NCBI RefSeq assembly: GCF_030010415.1
Contig: NZ_JASCSA010000002.1
Direction: 5' to 3' (one strand)
Length of the DNA: 64,000 nt
Origin: Cobetia amphilecti
GTDB taxonomy: Bacteria > Pseudomonadota > Gammaproteobacteria > Pseudomonadales > Halomonadaceae
Shown here piece by piece: positions 53,564 through 62,374 of the stretch (positions are counted from its first letter, which is position 1; every line of letters begins with the position of its first letter). The notes under the pieces are model-generated. The model did not search any database. It had not been told where the DNA came from and saw only the letters and a list, made by a program, of their open reading frames with translations. The position numbers were made by a program, and so were the translations under genes.

Positions 53564-55024
53564 TCAGGATTGCGTGCCGCCGACCGTCAGCTCATCGAGC
53601 TTCAGCGTCGGCTGACCGACGCCGACGGGCACGGACTGGCCGTCCTTGCCACACACGCCGACACCGGTATCCAGCTCCAGGTCGTTGCCGATCATCGAGA
53701 CGCGGCCCATGGCTTCCGGCCCGTTGCCAATCAGGGTGGCGCCCTTGACCGGCGTGGTCACCTTGCCGTCTTCGATCAGATAGGCTTCGCTGGCGGAGAA
53801 CACGAAGCGCCCGGAGGTGATGTCGACCTGACCACCGCCGAAGCTGACCGCGTATATGCCACGCTTGACGCTCTTGATGATCTCCTGCGGATCGCGATCG
53901 CCACCCAGCATGTAGGTATTGGTCATGCGCGGCATCGGCAGGTGCGCGAAGGACTCACGACGCGCATTGCCCGTCGGCGCCATGCCCATCAGGCGGGCAT
54001 TGAGCTTGTCCTGCATGTAGCCGGTGAGGATGCCGTCCTCGATCAGCGGCGTGTACTGCCCCGGGGTGCCTTCGTCATCGACGGACAGCGAGCCACGGCG
54101 ATCGGCCAGGGTCGCATCATCGACCACGGTGACGCCGCGTGCCGCGACCTGCTCACCCATGCGGCCCGAGAAGGCAGAGCTGCCCTTGCGGTTGAAGTCA
54201 CCTTCCAGACCATGACCGACCGCCTCGTGCAACAGCACGCCCGGCCAGCCATTGCCCAGCACCACCGGCATCTGACCGGCCGGTGCATCGATGGCCTCGA
54301 GATTGACCAGCGCCTGACGCACGGCTTCACGCGCGTAACGCTCGGCGACATTCTCATCGCGCAGACGGGTCAGCGGGAAACGACCACCGCCACCGGCACT
54401 GCCACGCTCACGACGGCCATTGCGCACCGCGATCACGCTGATGTTGAAACGCACCAGCGGGCGCAGGTCCGCGGCGAGGGTGCCGTCACTGGCACGCACC
54501 ATCACCACCTCGTAAAGCGCCGACAGCGAGGCCGACACCTGACTGATGGACGGGTCGAGGCTACGCGCGATGCGGTCCGCTTCCTTGAGCATCGCGACCT
54601 TGTCCTCGGCGCTCAGGCCATTCAACGGGTCGATGCCCGCATAGAAGGACGGCGCCTCGGTGATGATCGAGCTTGCGACCGAGCCGCTGCTGCCGCTGCG
54701 CGAGATACCCGCTGCAGTACGGCCAGTGTCGGCAAGCGCGGCGGCATCGATCTGATTGGAGTACGCGAAGCCGGTCTTTTCCCCCGCCAGTGAGCGTACG
54801 CCCACGCCGCCATCGATGTTGTAGCTGGCGTCCTTGACGACGCCGTCTTCCAGCACCCAGCTCTCCTGCCAGATACGCTGGAAGTAGAGGTCGGCATAGT
54901 CGGTGCCCGGGCCCATGGCATGTGCCAGGCCAGCATCCAGATCATCCAGGCTGAGCCCACCCGGGGTCAGCAACAGGGCCGCGGCATCGTCGAGCACGCG
55001 CCCGGAACTCGCATTTTGCGTCAT
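53564..55024 (-). CDS. tldD: Metalloprotease subunit TldD
   Basis: TldD is the catalytic partner of TldE. The 486 residues contain the zinc site HEAVGH (His266, Glu267, His271) within VLLHEAVGHGLEGDFNRKGSS in part, YTPLIEDGILTGYMQDKLNARLM in part, and the C-terminal MSMIGNDLELDTGVGVCGKDGQ-like region with a Cys ligand. Its ATG overlaps the yhdP stop by four bases (ATGA). Confidence 0.97.
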   Translation of the reverse strand: MTQNASSGRVLDDAAALLLTPGGLSLDDLDAGLAHAMGPGTDYADLYFQRIWQESWVLEDGVVKDASYNIDGGVGVRSLAGEKTGFAYSNQIDAAALADTGRTAAGISRSGSSGSVASSIITEAPSFYAGIDPLNGLSAEDKVAMLKEADRIARSLDPSISQVSASLSALYEVVMVRASDGTLAADLRPLVRFNISVIAVRNGRRERGSAGGGGRFPLTRLRDENVAERYAREAVRQALVNLEAIDAPAGQMPVVLGNGWPGVLLHEAVGHGLEGDFNRKGSSAFSGRMGEQVAARGVTVVDDATLADRRGSLSVDDEGTPGQYTPLIEDGILTGYMQDKLNARLMGMAPTGNARRESFAHLPMPRMTNTYMLGGDRDPQEIIKSVKRGIYAVSFGGGQVDITSGRFVFSASEAYLIEDGKVTTPVKGATLIGNGPEAMGRVSMIGNDLELDTGVGVCGKDGQSVPVGVGQPTLKLDELTVGGTQS

Positions 55025-58000
55025 TCGGCACTTTCCAGAGTAATGTTCGGGTCGCCCCAGGGGCCTGATACCCGATAGTGAATTTGCGTCACCTTGTCGA
55101 TGAAGCGGCCGAAGATCTTGTCGGCCACGAACAGCGCCCCGCCCACGGCGGGTGCGCCTGCCAGCACGGCGGCCAGCGGGAGGTTCTGGCTGACCGGCAC
55201 CGTGATGGCCATGCGTTGATCAAGGGTACCGCGAAGCAGATCGACCTGCCCGTTGAGTGTCACGGTGGTGGACGGCGCCTCGATACGCAAGGGGCCATCG
55301 CTTTCCAGCCGCCCATCGAAGAGCGTCGCTGCGCCACGTACCTTGTCGAAGGCCGTCCCCTTGTCGGTGACATCAGAGAAGTCCAGCGACAGCCGGCGCA
55401 GCAGGTTATCCACATTGACCAGCCCCAGCAGGCGGGCGGAGGTCGAGCCCAGATTCAGGAAGCGTCCGTCATCCAGCTTGATCTCGACGCGACCATTGGA
55501 GCGCGACAGAGCAAAGTCCTGCGGCGCACCGGGCCAGGCCAGCTTGACCTCGGCCCGGGCGCGGTCCGCCTCGATGCCGCGCGGCTGGGAGAGACGCTCG
55601 AGCAACCCGCCCAGGTCACTGCCATCGGCGGACAGGCGAGCGCGCGTCAGACTGTTGGCGCCGGCATCTTCCCAGGTGATGTTGCCCACCGCGGTGATCT
55701 TGCCCAGCGTGATGGAGAGCGGCAACACCACCAGCTGCTGGCTGTCGGCGGTCCAGTCGGCACTGATCGGTCCCAGCTGCTGATCGCGCCAGATGAGGTG
55801 TGCCAGGCGCAGACTGCCCGCGGGCAGGTCGGCAAGCTCGGCGGGATACGGCGTCGGCTCGATGCCGACATCGATAGCCTCGGTAAAGTTGCTTGGTGCA
55901 CTGGCAGTCTGCGCCTCCTGCTCGGCATCCGCGGGCCACAGGGCATCGAGATTCAGGGTATCCAGGTCCAGAATCAGCGGTCGCGCGGCGCCTGACTGCC
56001 ACACCAGCTCGCCACTGGCGAGCTGACCATCCAGCGTCGCGGCCAGCCCCAGCCCTTGCTGCTGCGAGCTCTGGCGCGGCGCGGCCTCCAGCGTCATCGG
56101 CCCCGTACACCGGGACTGGATCATCAGGCAATCGGTGGCAACGCGCAGGCGTGACAAGGCACGCAGGGGGTCGCTCTGCTCAGCGTCGCTGCCCTCACTA
56201 CTCGCGCTGCCCTCTCCACTCACGCCACTTTCACCGGAGAGCGCTCCCGCCCACGGCTTCCAGAGCTCGGGGGCGAGGGTCGGCGTGCGCCAGGCGATGT
56301 CCCAGCCCGTCTGGGCGGGCCACTGCGGGTCACTCGGCCAACGCTCCAGCCACAGCTGTCCCGTCATCGGCACCGTGCTGCCATCGTCACGCGTATTGCC
56401 GCCTTTCCAGCGTGCACGGGCGCGATTGTCGAGGCGAACATCGCCGCCACCCTCCGCGAGCCCGATATCCACCGCCAGTGGTGCCGCCTCCTCTCGCGTC
56501 TTGCCAAAGGGTGCCGGCAGATTGATGGCGACTCCCTTGAGGTCACTCGAGAGCGCCAGACTGGCGCCGTCATCCGGCAGCATCAGGCGCGCCTGGTAGT
56601 TGAACTCGCCGCCCAGCGCGCGCGGGGTCTCGCCGTCCTGCAAGGCGGCCCGGGTGTTCTCGGCGGCATCGCCGATCAGGTGCTCGGGCGCGCCCAGCCA
56701 GCTCAGCACCGGTGCCAATGGCGCCTTGCCATCGAAGGTGATCGCGCCCTTGCTGCTTGAATCTGCCTGTCCGATGTTGAGCGCCGCCTTGACCGCACCG
56801 CCGAACAACTTGCCGGAGAGGTTGCCGGTCAACTGTTCACGGCGTCCCTCGGGGCGGGATGGGGCATGCACGAACTCGAGCGGCCCGCGAATATCGTCAA
56901 CCTCGATGCCCGGCCCCGGGAAGGCCAGCGTCGCTGCCTGGCGATCGCCGACCTTGCCCGCCGCCGTGATGCGCGTCTGCTCGGCGTCCTCCAGCGGCAC
57001 GCGGATATCCATCGTCGCATCCACCGAGCCCTTGCCCTGCCATTCGGCGATCAGCGCAGCGGTATCTTCCAGCGGCGCATGCGAGAGCAGATCGAACAGC
57101 GCCTCGACGCTGCCGGTCACGTCACCCTGAATCTTCAAGGTGTTGTCCTGCATGTCGACGTCGGCCTGACGCACCGCCAGGGGCGCTGCACTGCCCAGCG
57201 CCGTGGCCGGCTGAGAGCGCGCCGCCGCGACCGTGGCACTCAGCGTATTGTCGTGCAGCGCGAGGTTGCCCTTCACGCCCTCCAGCGCAGGCCAGCCCTC
57301 GGCATAACCGAGTCGCCCATCCTCGATGGCCAGCTCAAGGTCCATCGAATCACCGGGGCCATAGCCATTTTCGCCATTGTCGTCATCCCACACCTGGGTG
57401 AGATGCAGGCTGCCCTCGGGGACCTGCCCCGCGACATCGCGCGTCAACCACTCGCTCAGCGCCGGGTCCAGCACCTTCATCGGCAACCAGGAGGCCAGCG
57501 GAATGCTGCGGGCGTTCACGTCGCGCATCTCGAGATCCAGCTGGAAGCGATCATGGTCCTGTGCGGGAATCTGCAGGCCGAAGCCACCCGTCACATCGGC
57601 GCCAGCGCGCTGGATATGCAGGTCATGCCCCGAGACGCTGCTGCCACTGTCATCGACCTTGACCTCGACCACTCCGTCGGCAGCTTCGAGCTGCCAGCCG
57701 TCGCCGAAGACCTCGGGGAAGTGGAAGCGCATGCCCGGGTCGCCACGAAACGCGATCCGGCTCGCGATGCCGCCGTCATCAAGGCTCTGCGCGGTGACCC
57801 AGGCCGCCAGGGGACCGAGCCCCGGAGCGCCCTGCCAGGGTTCCACCTCGGCGCCGGTGAGGCCCAGCGCCAGCTTCATGGTCAGCGGGGCATCGAGGCC
57901 GATCCCGGCCAGCGACAGGGAGAGGCCGGTGGCCGTGCCACGCGGATCGAGAGACTCGAGCACATTGCCCAGCTCGCCGAGCGCCAGCACATTGCGCCAG

Positions 58001-59274
58001 CGCGCCACCTTCTCCAGATCGAAACTGCTGGTGACCAGCGACACGCTGCCCTCGGCGAGATCCCCCGACAGCGAAATACGCTCGGGCAGACTGGCAAGCG
58101 CCGCGGAGACTTCTGGCGATGACGCCGCTTGCGGCGCCTGGTCGTCACTGTCAGCCGCCGGGGCGTCATCGAGTTGCGTGGCGCCGACCGAGATCTGATT
58201 GAGCCAGGCCTGCCAGCGATCACTGCCCGCCAGGTCGCGCAGCCACTGGCCACGCGCATGAATGTCCTTGAGCGCCAGCTGGGCGCCATGGTGATCCAGC
58301 GTCAGGCGATTGAGATCGAGACGCAGACGAGCATCTTCCAGTCGCGCATCACGCCAGCGCGCCCACAGCGTCGCGTTGCCATCGGCGTCGCGCAGCATCA
58401 GGCTGTCGCGCTCGCCCATCAGACGCCCGACACTCGCCAGCGCACCGGCGTCCAGCTCCACCTGCAGCTGGGCCGAGTAGTCGGCGAGGCCGTCGTCTCC
58501 CGGCAGCACCTCCAGCACGGCGCTGACACCGGCCTGAGGCGATTCCCCGACCCGCAACTGGCCTTCCAGATGCGCGCGATCGCCTTCTCCCGACAGCAAC
58601 AGCTCGGCGGCATTCAGGTTGAGGGTATCGTTGCGACCATGCAGCACCAGACGCACGTCCTCGAGCCGCACACGCTGACGCGCCAAAAGCGCCAGCCCCT
58701 GCTCCGTCTGCGCAAGGCTCATCTGTCCTTCGGGTTCGAGCGCTTCGGGAGGACGCGGCGGCCCCGGCCAACCCCAGCTGCCATCTTTGCGCTGGTACAG
58801 GTGCACGATGACGCCGGTGGCGGTGGCGCGATCAAAGACAGGCGCCAGATGGCGCAGGGAGGAAAGCACATCGAGACGGGTTTCCAGATGCGACACGCTC
58901 AACAGCGGCGCCGCCTGCATCTCGTTGGGTCGAAATAGGTTCAGCCCCGACAGCTTGATGGCCGGATCAAGGTGATCCATGCGGCCCTCAAGCGATGACA
59001 TCCCCACATTGGAATGGGTCTGGGTGGCAATGAAGTCACTGATGGACTCACTGCGCGAATCCAGCGTGGTCAACCACCAGCGCAGGCCCCCGATCAGGAT
59101 GGCCAGCAACGCCAGCAGCACCGCGAGCGCCATCAGCAGCCCGCGCGCCCAGCGCCGCCCACGCGAGGGTGGCGCTGGCGTCACAGCTGACGAAGACGGG
59201 GCGTCTTCGACGCCCTCCTGCGCCGCCTCTTGCGAGGTAGAACGTGCCGCCTCTGGTGAGGTAGAACGGGTCAC
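55021..59274 (-). CDS. yhdP: AsmA-like envelope lipid-transport protein YhdP
   Basis: YhdP belongs with TamB and YdbH to the AsmA-like proteins that form long periplasmic bridges moving phospholipids to the outer membrane. The 1417 residues have an N-terminal membrane anchor at about 45-68 (GRRWARGLLMALAVLLALLA region), a long beta-rich body and the conserved C-terminal DUF3971/AsmA-2 part (FLNLGSTSARLLGLVNVDNLLRRLSLDFSDV in part). The start is GTG at 59274 with GGAG eight bases upstream. The first 24 residues are encoded by a duplicated 24-base unit. Confidence 0.95.
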   Translation of the reverse strand: MTRSTSPEAARSTSQEAAQEGVEDAPSSSAVTPAPPSRGRRWARGLLMALAVLLALLAILIGGLRWWLTTLDSRSESISDFIATQTHSNVGMSSLEGRMDHLDPAIKLSGLNLFRPNEMQAAPLLSVSHLETRLDVLSSLRHLAPVFDRATATGVIVHLYQRKDGSWGWPGPPRPPEALEPEGQMSLAQTEQGLALLARQRVRLEDVRLVLHGRNDTLNLNAAELLLSGEGDRAHLEGQLRVGESPQAGVSAVLEVLPGDDGLADYSAQLQVELDAGALASVGRLMGERDSLMLRDADGNATLWARWRDARLEDARLRLDLNRLTLDHHGAQLALKDIHARGQWLRDLAGSDRWQAWLNQISVGATQLDDAPAADSDDQAPQAASSPEVSAALASLPERISLSGDLAEGSVSLVTSSFDLEKVARWRNVLALGELGNVLESLDPRGTATGLSLSLAGIGLDAPLTMKLALGLTGAEVEPWQGAPGLGPLAAWVTAQSLDDGGIASRIAFRGDPGMRFHFPEVFGDGWQLEAADGVVEVKVDDSGSSVSGHDLHIQRAGADVTGGFGLQIPAQDHDRFQLDLEMRDVNARSIPLASWLPMKVLDPALSEWLTRDVAGQVPEGSLHLTQVWDDDNGENGYGPGDSMDLELAIEDGRLGYAEGWPALEGVKGNLALHDNTLSATVAAARSQPATALGSAAPLAVRQADVDMQDNTLKIQGDVTGSVEALFDLLSHAPLEDTAALIAEWQGKGSVDATMDIRVPLEDAEQTRITAAGKVGDRQAATLAFPGPGIEVDDIRGPLEFVHAPSRPEGRREQLTGNLSGKLFGGAVKAALNIGQADSSSKGAITFDGKAPLAPVLSWLGAPEHLIGDAAENTRAALQDGETPRALGGEFNYQARLMLPDDGASLALSSDLKGVAINLPAPFGKTREEAAPLAVDIGLAEGGGDVRLDNRARARWKGGNTRDDGSTVPMTGQLWLERWPSDPQWPAQTGWDIAWRTPTLAPELWKPWAGALSGESGVSGEGSASSEGSDAEQSDPLRALSRLRVATDCLMIQSRCTGPMTLEAAPRQSSQQQGLGLAATLDGQLASGELVWQSGAARPLILDLDTLNLDALWPADAEQEAQTASAPSNFTEAIDVGIEPTPYPAELADLPAGSLRLAHLIWRDQQLGPISADWTADSQQLVVLPLSITLGKITAVGNITWEDAGANSLTRARLSADGSDLGGLLERLSQPRGIEADRARAEVKLAWPGAPQDFALSRSNGRVEIKLDDGRFLNLGSTSARLLGLVNVDNLLRRLSLDFSDVTDKGTAFDKVRGAATLFDGRLESDGPLRIEAPSTTVTLNGQVDLLRGTLDQRMAITVPVSQNLPLAAVLAGAPAVGGALFVADKIFGRFIDKVTQIHYRVSGPWGDPNITLESAE
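59221..59268. repeat. Two 24-base repeats in the 5' end of yhdP
   Basis: Units 59221-59244 and 59245-59268 share GCCGCCTCT and GAGGTAGAACG with four mismatches. They encode RSTSPEAA and RSTSQEAA at the N-terminus. Confidence 0.75.
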
Positions 59275-59354
59275 TGGTGGTTCTCCGAACAGGACAGTCT
59301 CACGATGTGGATAACGCGACTCCCGGCTTCATCGCAGGCGCGGCGGCTGACAGA

Positions 59355-60818
59355 TCACATGAGCACAATATCGTACTGCTCCTGGGTGTAATGCGCCTCG
59401 ACCTGGAAGCGGATGGTCTTGCCGATGAAGCTCTCGAGGTCCGCCACGGCCGCGGATTCCTCGTCCAGCAGGCGATCGACCACGTTCTGTGAGGCCAGCA
59501 CCATGTAGGTATCCGGGCTGTAGGCGCGCTCTTCGCGCATGATCTCGCGGAAGATCTCGTAGCAGACCGTCTCCGGTGTCTTGAGGGTGCCGCGCCCCTG
59601 ACAGGTCGGGCAGGCCTCGCACAGCACCTGCTCCAGACTCTCGCGCGTGCGCTTGCGCGTCAGCTGCACCAGGCCCAGCTCGGTCACGCCGGTCATCTTG
59701 TTCTTGGCATGATCACGCTCCAGCGACTTCTCGAGCACGCGCAGCACCTGGCGCTGGTGCTCGGTCTCTTCCATGTCGATGAAGTCGATGATGATGATGC
59801 CGCCGAGATTGCGCAGCCGCAGCTGGCGCGCGATGGCGGTCGCCGCCTCGAGATTGGTCTTGAAGATGGTCTCTTCGAGGTTGCGATGACCGACAAAACC
59901 ACCGGTGTTGACGTCGATGGTGGTCATCGCCTCGGTCTGGTCGATCACCAGATAGCCGCCACTCTTGAGCTGCACCTTGCGGCCCATCGCCTTGTGCAGC
60001 TCATCCTCGACACTGAACAGATCGAAGATCGGCCGCTCGCCGGGGTAATACTCGATGCGCCCTTCCATGTCCGGCATGAACTCGCTGGCGAATTCCTTGA
60101 GCCGGATGAAGTTCTCGCGCGAGTCGATGCGCACGCGCTCGATCTCGTCACGCATCACGTCGCGCAGCGTGCGCATGAACAGCGGAAGATCATCATAGAT
60201 CACGCTGGGCACGGCGGCGGTCAGGCGACGCTCGCTGACCTTGCGCCACAGGCGCAGCAGGAAGTGCATGTCCTGCTTGAGCTCGGCCTCGCTGATGCCT
60301 TCGGCCGCCGTGCGCAGAATGAAGCCGCCGGGGGCTTCCGGGTCCAGCGCCGTCAGGCACTGCTCGGTGAGCTCCTTGAGTCGGTCACGCTCGGCATCGC
60401 TCTCGATGCGCTGCGACACGCCGGTATGCGGTGAGTCCGGCATGTAGACCAGATAGCGTGACGGCACCGACAGATGCGTGGTCAGCCGGGCGCCCTTGGT
60501 GCCGATGGGGTCCTTGGTGACCTGCACCACCAGTGGCTGGCCTTCGCTGAGCAGCTCACGGATCGAGAGCTGCTCATCATGCGGCGTGTGCGCCGGCATG
60601 ACTTCCTGGGCATGGATGAAGGCGGCCCGTTCGAGACCGATGTCAATGAAGGCCGCCTGCATGCCGGGCAACACTCTCACCACCTTGCCACGGTAGATGT
60701 TGCCGACGATGCCGCGTCGCCCGCTGCGTTCGATGAAGGCTTCCTGCAGGACACCGTTCTCGACCACCGCCACGCGGGTCTCCATCGGTGTCAGGTTGAT
60801 CAATACCTCGCCGCTCAT
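59355..60818 (-). CDS. rng: Ribonuclease G
   Basis: RNase G matures the 5' end of 16S rRNA and turns over some mRNAs. The 487 residues (family about 489) have an S1 domain (GIVGNIYRGKVVRVLPGMQAAFIDIG in part), the catalytic DFIDMEE region with metal-binding aspartates (IDVNTGGFVG, IIIDFIDM) and the zinc-link CEACPTCQGRG. AAGGA precedes the ATG. It sits between maf and yhdP, the normal order. Confidence 0.98.
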   Translation of the reverse strand: MSGEVLINLTPMETRVAVVENGVLQEAFIERSGRRGIVGNIYRGKVVRVLPGMQAAFIDIGLERAAFIHAQEVMPAHTPHDEQLSIRELLSEGQPLVVQVTKDPIGTKGARLTTHLSVPSRYLVYMPDSPHTGVSQRIESDAERDRLKELTEQCLTALDPEAPGGFILRTAAEGISEAELKQDMHFLLRLWRKVSERRLTAAVPSVIYDDLPLFMRTLRDVMRDEIERVRIDSRENFIRLKEFASEFMPDMEGRIEYYPGERPIFDLFSVEDELHKAMGRKVQLKSGGYLVIDQTEAMTTIDVNTGGFVGHRNLEETIFKTNLEAATAIARQLRLRNLGGIIIIDFIDMEETEHQRQVLRVLEKSLERDHAKNKMTGVTELGLVQLTRKRTRESLEQVLCEACPTCQGRGTLKTPETVCYEIFREIMREERAYSPDTYMVLASQNVVDRLLDEESAAVADLESFIGKTIRFQVEAHYTQEQYDIVLM

Positions 60819-60849
60819 AGCGCAAGTCCTTGTAAAGTCGTTGCTTGCG

Positions 60850-60857
60850 ATTATGAC
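60850..60857 (-). promoter_or_regulatory. Possible rng promoter (-10)
   Basis: On the minus strand CATAAT (60855-60850) is preceded by TGT, an extended -10 pattern, about 32 bases before the rng ATG. No -35 is apparent. Confidence 0.35.
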
Positions 60858-61003
60858 ATAGCAAGGGAGCCCCCGGCTGTGATCTATCGACTAAGGATTC
60901 CCTGCAACGGGTATTTTGTGCCACGCACGCAAGCCATCGTCCTTCACGATGCCGCTGGAGTGCTGTCTCGACACCCGACTGACGCAGTGCAGAACATCGC
61001 CCG

Positions 61004-61666
61004 TCAGAGCGGTTGCCACGGCTGAACGCCCGCCTTGCTCAACATCTGTGCGGTCTCATGCAGCGGCAGTCCGACCACGGCGCTGTAACTGCCCTCGAGA
61101 TGACTGACGAAGACAGCGCCAAACCCCTGGATGGCGTAACCACCCGCCTTGTCAGCCGGCTCACCGGTCGCCCAGTAGCGCGCGGCCTCCTCTGGGGTGA
61201 TGGTGCGGAAAGTCACGCGGCTCTCGACCAGCTCGCTCGCGCAGCGCATGTCGCGCCCGGCGTCGCCATGACACAGCGCCACGCCACTGAGCACCTGATG
61301 GCTGCGCCCCGACAGGCTGAGCAGCATCTCGCGCGCATCGGCCTCATCGCGCGGCTTGCCGAGAATGCGTCCATCCAGTGCCAGCGCGGTATCCGCGCCG
61401 AGCACTCGCCTCGCCGTCTGGCCTGCCGTCCGCTGCGCCAGAGCCGCGAAACCGGCCTGCGCCTTCTCCCGCGCCAGACGCAGCACATAATGCTCCGGCG
61501 ACTCATTGGCCTGCGGTGTCTCATCGATATCCACCGGCGCCACCTCACATTGGATGCCGATACTGGCGAGCAGGGCACGACGACGCGGCGACCCCGAGGC
61601 CAGAATCAATTCCGCTTGAGCAATGCCCTGTTCATCAGCGCCCTGTTGAGCAATGCCCTGAGACAT
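61004..61666 (-). CDS. maf: Maf-type nucleotide pyrophosphatase (dTTP/UTP)
   Basis: Maf proteins hydrolyse nucleoside triphosphates, here probably dTTP/UTP (YhdE type), to avoid miscoding bases. The 220 residues carry the family start LILASGSPRRRALL, VDIDETP, VLGADTALALDG, the SGRSHQVLSGVA loop and YAIQGFGAVFVSHLEGSYSAVVGLP in part. I chose the ATG at 61666; its first 16 codons are three 15-base repeats ahead of the conserved start. Longer in-frame starts would add Ser-rich repeat translation only. It lies 337 bases upstream of... the rng stop side, with rng starting 185 bases after its stop. Confidence 0.9.
   Translation of the reverse strand: MSQGIAQQGADEQGIAQAELILASGSPRRRALLASIGIQCEVAPVDIDETPQANESPEHYVLRLAREKAQAGFAALAQRTAGQTARRVLGADTALALDGRILGKPRDEADAREMLLSLSGRSHQVLSGVALCHGDAGRDMRCASELVESRVTFRTITPEEAARYWATGEPADKAGGYAIQGFGAVFVSHLEGSYSAVVGLPLHETAQMLSKAGVQPWQPL
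61616..61660. repeat. Three 15-base repeats encoding the Maf N-terminus
   Basis: The units are TTGAGCAATGCCCTG, TTCATCAGCGCCCTG and TTGAGCAATGCCCTG. The first and third are identical. In the minus-strand frame they encode QGIAQ and QGADE pentapeptides. Confidence 0.85.
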
Positions 61667-61742
61667 CACTTTGCGCTGCCCCGCGACGTCAGAGTTCGCA
61701 AAGAGTGAGGAAGTGGGGCTTTCGGTGTCAGGTGTGGATGGC

Positions 61743-61802
61743 CTGGAAGTGGATGACCTTGAACTGGATGACTTTGAACTGGATGACATGGAAGACCTCG
61801 TG
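61743..61802. repeat. 15-base repeats upstream of maf
   Basis: The units are CTGGAAGTGGATGAC, CTTGAACTGGATGAC and TTTGAACTGGATGAC, with a degraded fourth. They lie in the mreD-maf gap; the plus-strand frame reads acidic pentapeptides (LEVDD, LELDD, FELDD). Confidence 0.85.
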
Positions 61803-61829
61803 AAGAGAAACATGGCTGACAAGTACCAG

Positions 61830-61851
61830 AAAGCCGCCCGTAGGCGGCTTT
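61830..61851. terminator. Hairpin after mreD
   Basis: AAAGCCGCC (61830-61838) and GGCGGCTTT (61843-61851) pair around CGTA, 41 bases past the mreD stop. Only three T follow on the minus strand, so termination may be partial. Confidence 0.6.
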
Positions 61852-61891
61852 TGGAAGCTGACAAGAAGCGCTAGCGACGTGCCAGTGGCAC

Positions 61892-62374
61892 TCAGGCCGC
61901 GACCCGCCGACGCAGCATCTGCAGCAGGGTATAGAGCCACGGCCACAATGCGCCACCGATGACCGCCGAGAGCAGGAACGACAGGCTGACGGGGCCGGCA
62001 CCGAACAGACTGCGCAGCCATTGATCCAGCAACTGCGCGATGCCCAGCACCACGATCACCAGCAACGCCTGCTGCAGCAGTGAATAGGCGCGAATGCGCT
62101 GATAGAGCAGCACGCCCATGAAGGCCGTCAACGACAGCACCAGGGCGTTGTGCCCCAGCGGTGCGCCCTGCAGGACATCCAGCGCCAGCCCGAACAGGAA
62201 GCCGTGGAAGACTCCGACACTCTGCGGCGAGACGATGCACCAGTAGACCAGCATCAGGCCCAGCCACTGGGGCCGCCAGATCAGCCATACATCCGGCAAT
62301 GGCATGACCTGCAGACACAGCGCCAGCAGCAGCGAGAACCAGCACAGCAAGGTGGTCTGGGGACGAAAGGCCAT
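61892..62374 (-). CDS. mreD: Rod-shape protein MreD
   Basis: MreD is a small polytopic membrane protein of the elongation complex that holds MreB and MreC. The 160 residues form about five membrane segments, with DVWLIWRPQWLGLMLVYW and FHGFLFGLALDVLQGAPLGHNAL as conserved regions. Its ATG shares one base with the mreC stop (TGATG). Confidence 0.96.
   Translation of the reverse strand: MAFRPQTTLLCWFSLLLALCLQVMPLPDVWLIWRPQWLGLMLVYWCIVSPQSVGVFHGFLFGLALDVLQGAPLGHNALVLSLTAFMGVLLYQRIRAYSLLQQALLVIVVLGIAQLLDQWLRSLFGAGPVSLSFLLSAVIGGALWPWLYTLLQMLRRRVAA

Noticed and set aside
61671..61874. 67-codon acidic plus-strand frame opposite maf
   Set aside because: It is made of the 15-base repeat and crosses the mreD hairpin; nothing supports translation.
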